Below, one piece after another: positions 7,565 through 8,490 of a stretch of DNA of 8,490 nucleotides. A program made the translations under genes and the position numbers. The notes beneath the pieces are model-generated. The model was given only the letters and a program-made list of their open reading frames with translations, was not told the origin of the DNA and ran no database searches. How positions within the stretch are numbered: the stretch's first letter is position 1; each line of letters opens with the position of its first letter. The stretch is from CAYXSX01 sp964493095. GTDB taxonomy: Bacteria > Pseudomonadota > Alphaproteobacteria > Micavibrionales > Micavibrionaceae. The stretch covers positions 1-8,490 of the forward strand of contig CAZBNG010000092.1 in the NCBI GenBank assembly GCA_964493095.1, read 5' to 3'.

Positions 7565-8490
7565 TCAAGCGGTTTTACTGTCTTTATTTCCGAATGCGGT
7601 TTTAAAGGCATTTTCGAGATCGGCGATCAGGTCATCCGGGTGCTCAAGGCCGATGGACAGGCGCACGAGGCCGTCCGTTACCCCGACTTTATCGCGCATT
7701 TCCTTGGGCACGCCCGAATGCGTGGTGGAAGCCGGGTGGCACACGAGGGATTCCGAACCGCCCAGCGAAACCGCCAGTTTGAAGAGGGAAAGTGAGTTCA
7801 GAAATTTGAAGACTTCCGGCTTTTCAGCTTCCAGCACAAAGGCAAAGGTGGAGCCATCGCCGGTGCTCTGGCGTTTGCGCACTTCCTGATAGGCGGGATC
7901 ATCGATAAAGGCAGCGTGCAGGACCTTCGCTTTGCAATAAGGGTTGTCTTTCAGCCACTGCGCAACTTTCAGGGCGGAGGCCGCACCACGTTCCATACGG
8001 ATGGTGAGCGTTTCGAGGGAGCGGGAGATCATCCAGCTTGTGTGCGGGTCGAGATTAAGCCCCATCGCAGAGCGAATTTGACGAATGGGTTTTAATGTTT
8101 CGCGCGCGCCGCAGACCGCTCCGGCCACAAGGTCGCTGTGCCCGCCGACATATTTGGTCAGGGAGTAAAGCGCGATATCGATGCCCTGCGGCACGGCCTT
8201 TTGGAATACAGGGCCGAGGAGGGTATTGTCGCAAACGATCACCGGGCGGTTGCCGGTTTCTTTTTCAATTTTATCAACCGCACTGATAAGCGCTTCAAAA
8301 TTAATGATCGCATTGGTCGGGTTGGCGGGTGTTTCGAGGAAAACCATTTTTACGCGGCCTTTTTTTGCGCCTTCCTGAAGCGCGGCAAGGATAGGGGCTT
8401 CGGTAAGGCCGTCAGAAAAATCCTGCGTTTCCACACCGAATTCCGGCATGAATTTGCGGATAAGAGTTTCCGTGCCGCCGTAAAGGGGCG
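7565..8490 (-). CDS. Cystathionine gamma-synthase / methionine gamma-lyase family PLP enzyme, 5' end outside window
   Basis: Cytosolic PLP-dependent enzyme of the Cys/Met metabolism family (fold type I). The frame is open to the right edge, and the codons before the Met at 8449 read PLYGGTETLIRKF, a conserved family stretch. The true start is therefore beyond the window; about 307 residues are visible and roughly 80-120 N-terminal ones are missing. Counting from the Met at 8449: LETPANPTN (39-47), the cofactor-contacting Asp in VCDNTLLGP (D74), and the Schiff-base lysine in YSLTKYVGGHSD (K99, codon 8153-8155). Near the C-terminus are SLGGSESLVCHPA (228-240) and LVRLSIGLEHPDDLI (261-275). Members act as cystathionine gamma-synthase, gamma-lyase, methionine gamma-lyase or acylhomoserine sulfhydrylase, and I cannot tell which. 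The gene stops 86 bp before argG on the same strand with no terminator between, so they may be cotranscribed. Confidence 0.9.
   Translation of the reverse strand, partial: PLYGGTETLIRKFMPEFGVETQDFSDGLTEAPILAALQEGAKKGRVKMVFLETPANPTNAIINFEALISAVDKIEKETGNRPVIVCDNTLLGPVFQKAVPQGIDIALYSLTKYVGGHSDLVAGAVCGARETLKPIRQIRSAMGLNLDPHTSWMISRSLETLTIRMERGAASALKVAQWLKDNPYCKAKVLHAAFIDDPAYQEVRKRQSTGDGSTFAFVLEAEKPEVFKFLNSLSLFKLAVSLGGSESLVCHPASTTHSGVPKEMRDKVGVTDGLVRLSIGLEHPDDLIADLENAFKTAFGNKDSKTA

Overview
The window looks like ordinary chromosomal DNA of a Gram-negative bacterium, most likely an alphaproteobacterium. That placement is inferred from the style of the ArgG, ArgH and TPR-sulfotransferase proteins and from the moderately GC-rich coding; no rRNA or marker gene confirms it. 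A run of ten N at 6287-6296 shows that the sequence is a draft scaffold, possibly metagenomic.

Layout: 1-330 is a non-coding, repeat-bearing stretch with two palindromic REP-like elements. 331-1011 (+) is an AT-rich orphan gene for a putative membrane-anchored protein. 1024-2322 (-) is argH (argininosuccinate lyase), whose C-terminus is about 30 residues short. 2434-3732 (+) is a TPR-sulfotransferase transcribed divergently from argH. 3739-4722 (-) is a divergent PiT-family transporter, and 4794-6191 (-) is a sodium/solute symporter (SSS) family protein. 6284-7478 (-) is argG (argininosuccinate synthase), with its 3' end lost in the N gap and a clear intrinsic terminator just downstream. 7565-8490 (-) is a cystathionine gamma-synthase/methionine gamma-lyase family PLP enzyme that runs off the right edge.

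ArgG (citrulline + aspartate + ATP to argininosuccinate) and ArgH (argininosuccinate to arginine + fumarate) are the last two steps of arginine synthesis. Here they lie on the same strand but about 4 kb apart, separated by two transporters and the divergent sulfotransferase, so they are not one operon. The PLP enzyme and argG are codirectional, 86 bp apart, and may be cotranscribed up to the argG terminator. The symporter and the PiT-like transporter are codirectional, 71 bp apart, and may form a second unit.

I see no CRISPR array, transposase, phage module, defence system, tRNA or rRNA. I did not find a convincing undescribed system. The most interesting spot is the left end, where argH stops early against an AT-rich orphan gene preceded by repeat elements. 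Next are the departures from family motifs in the two transporters.
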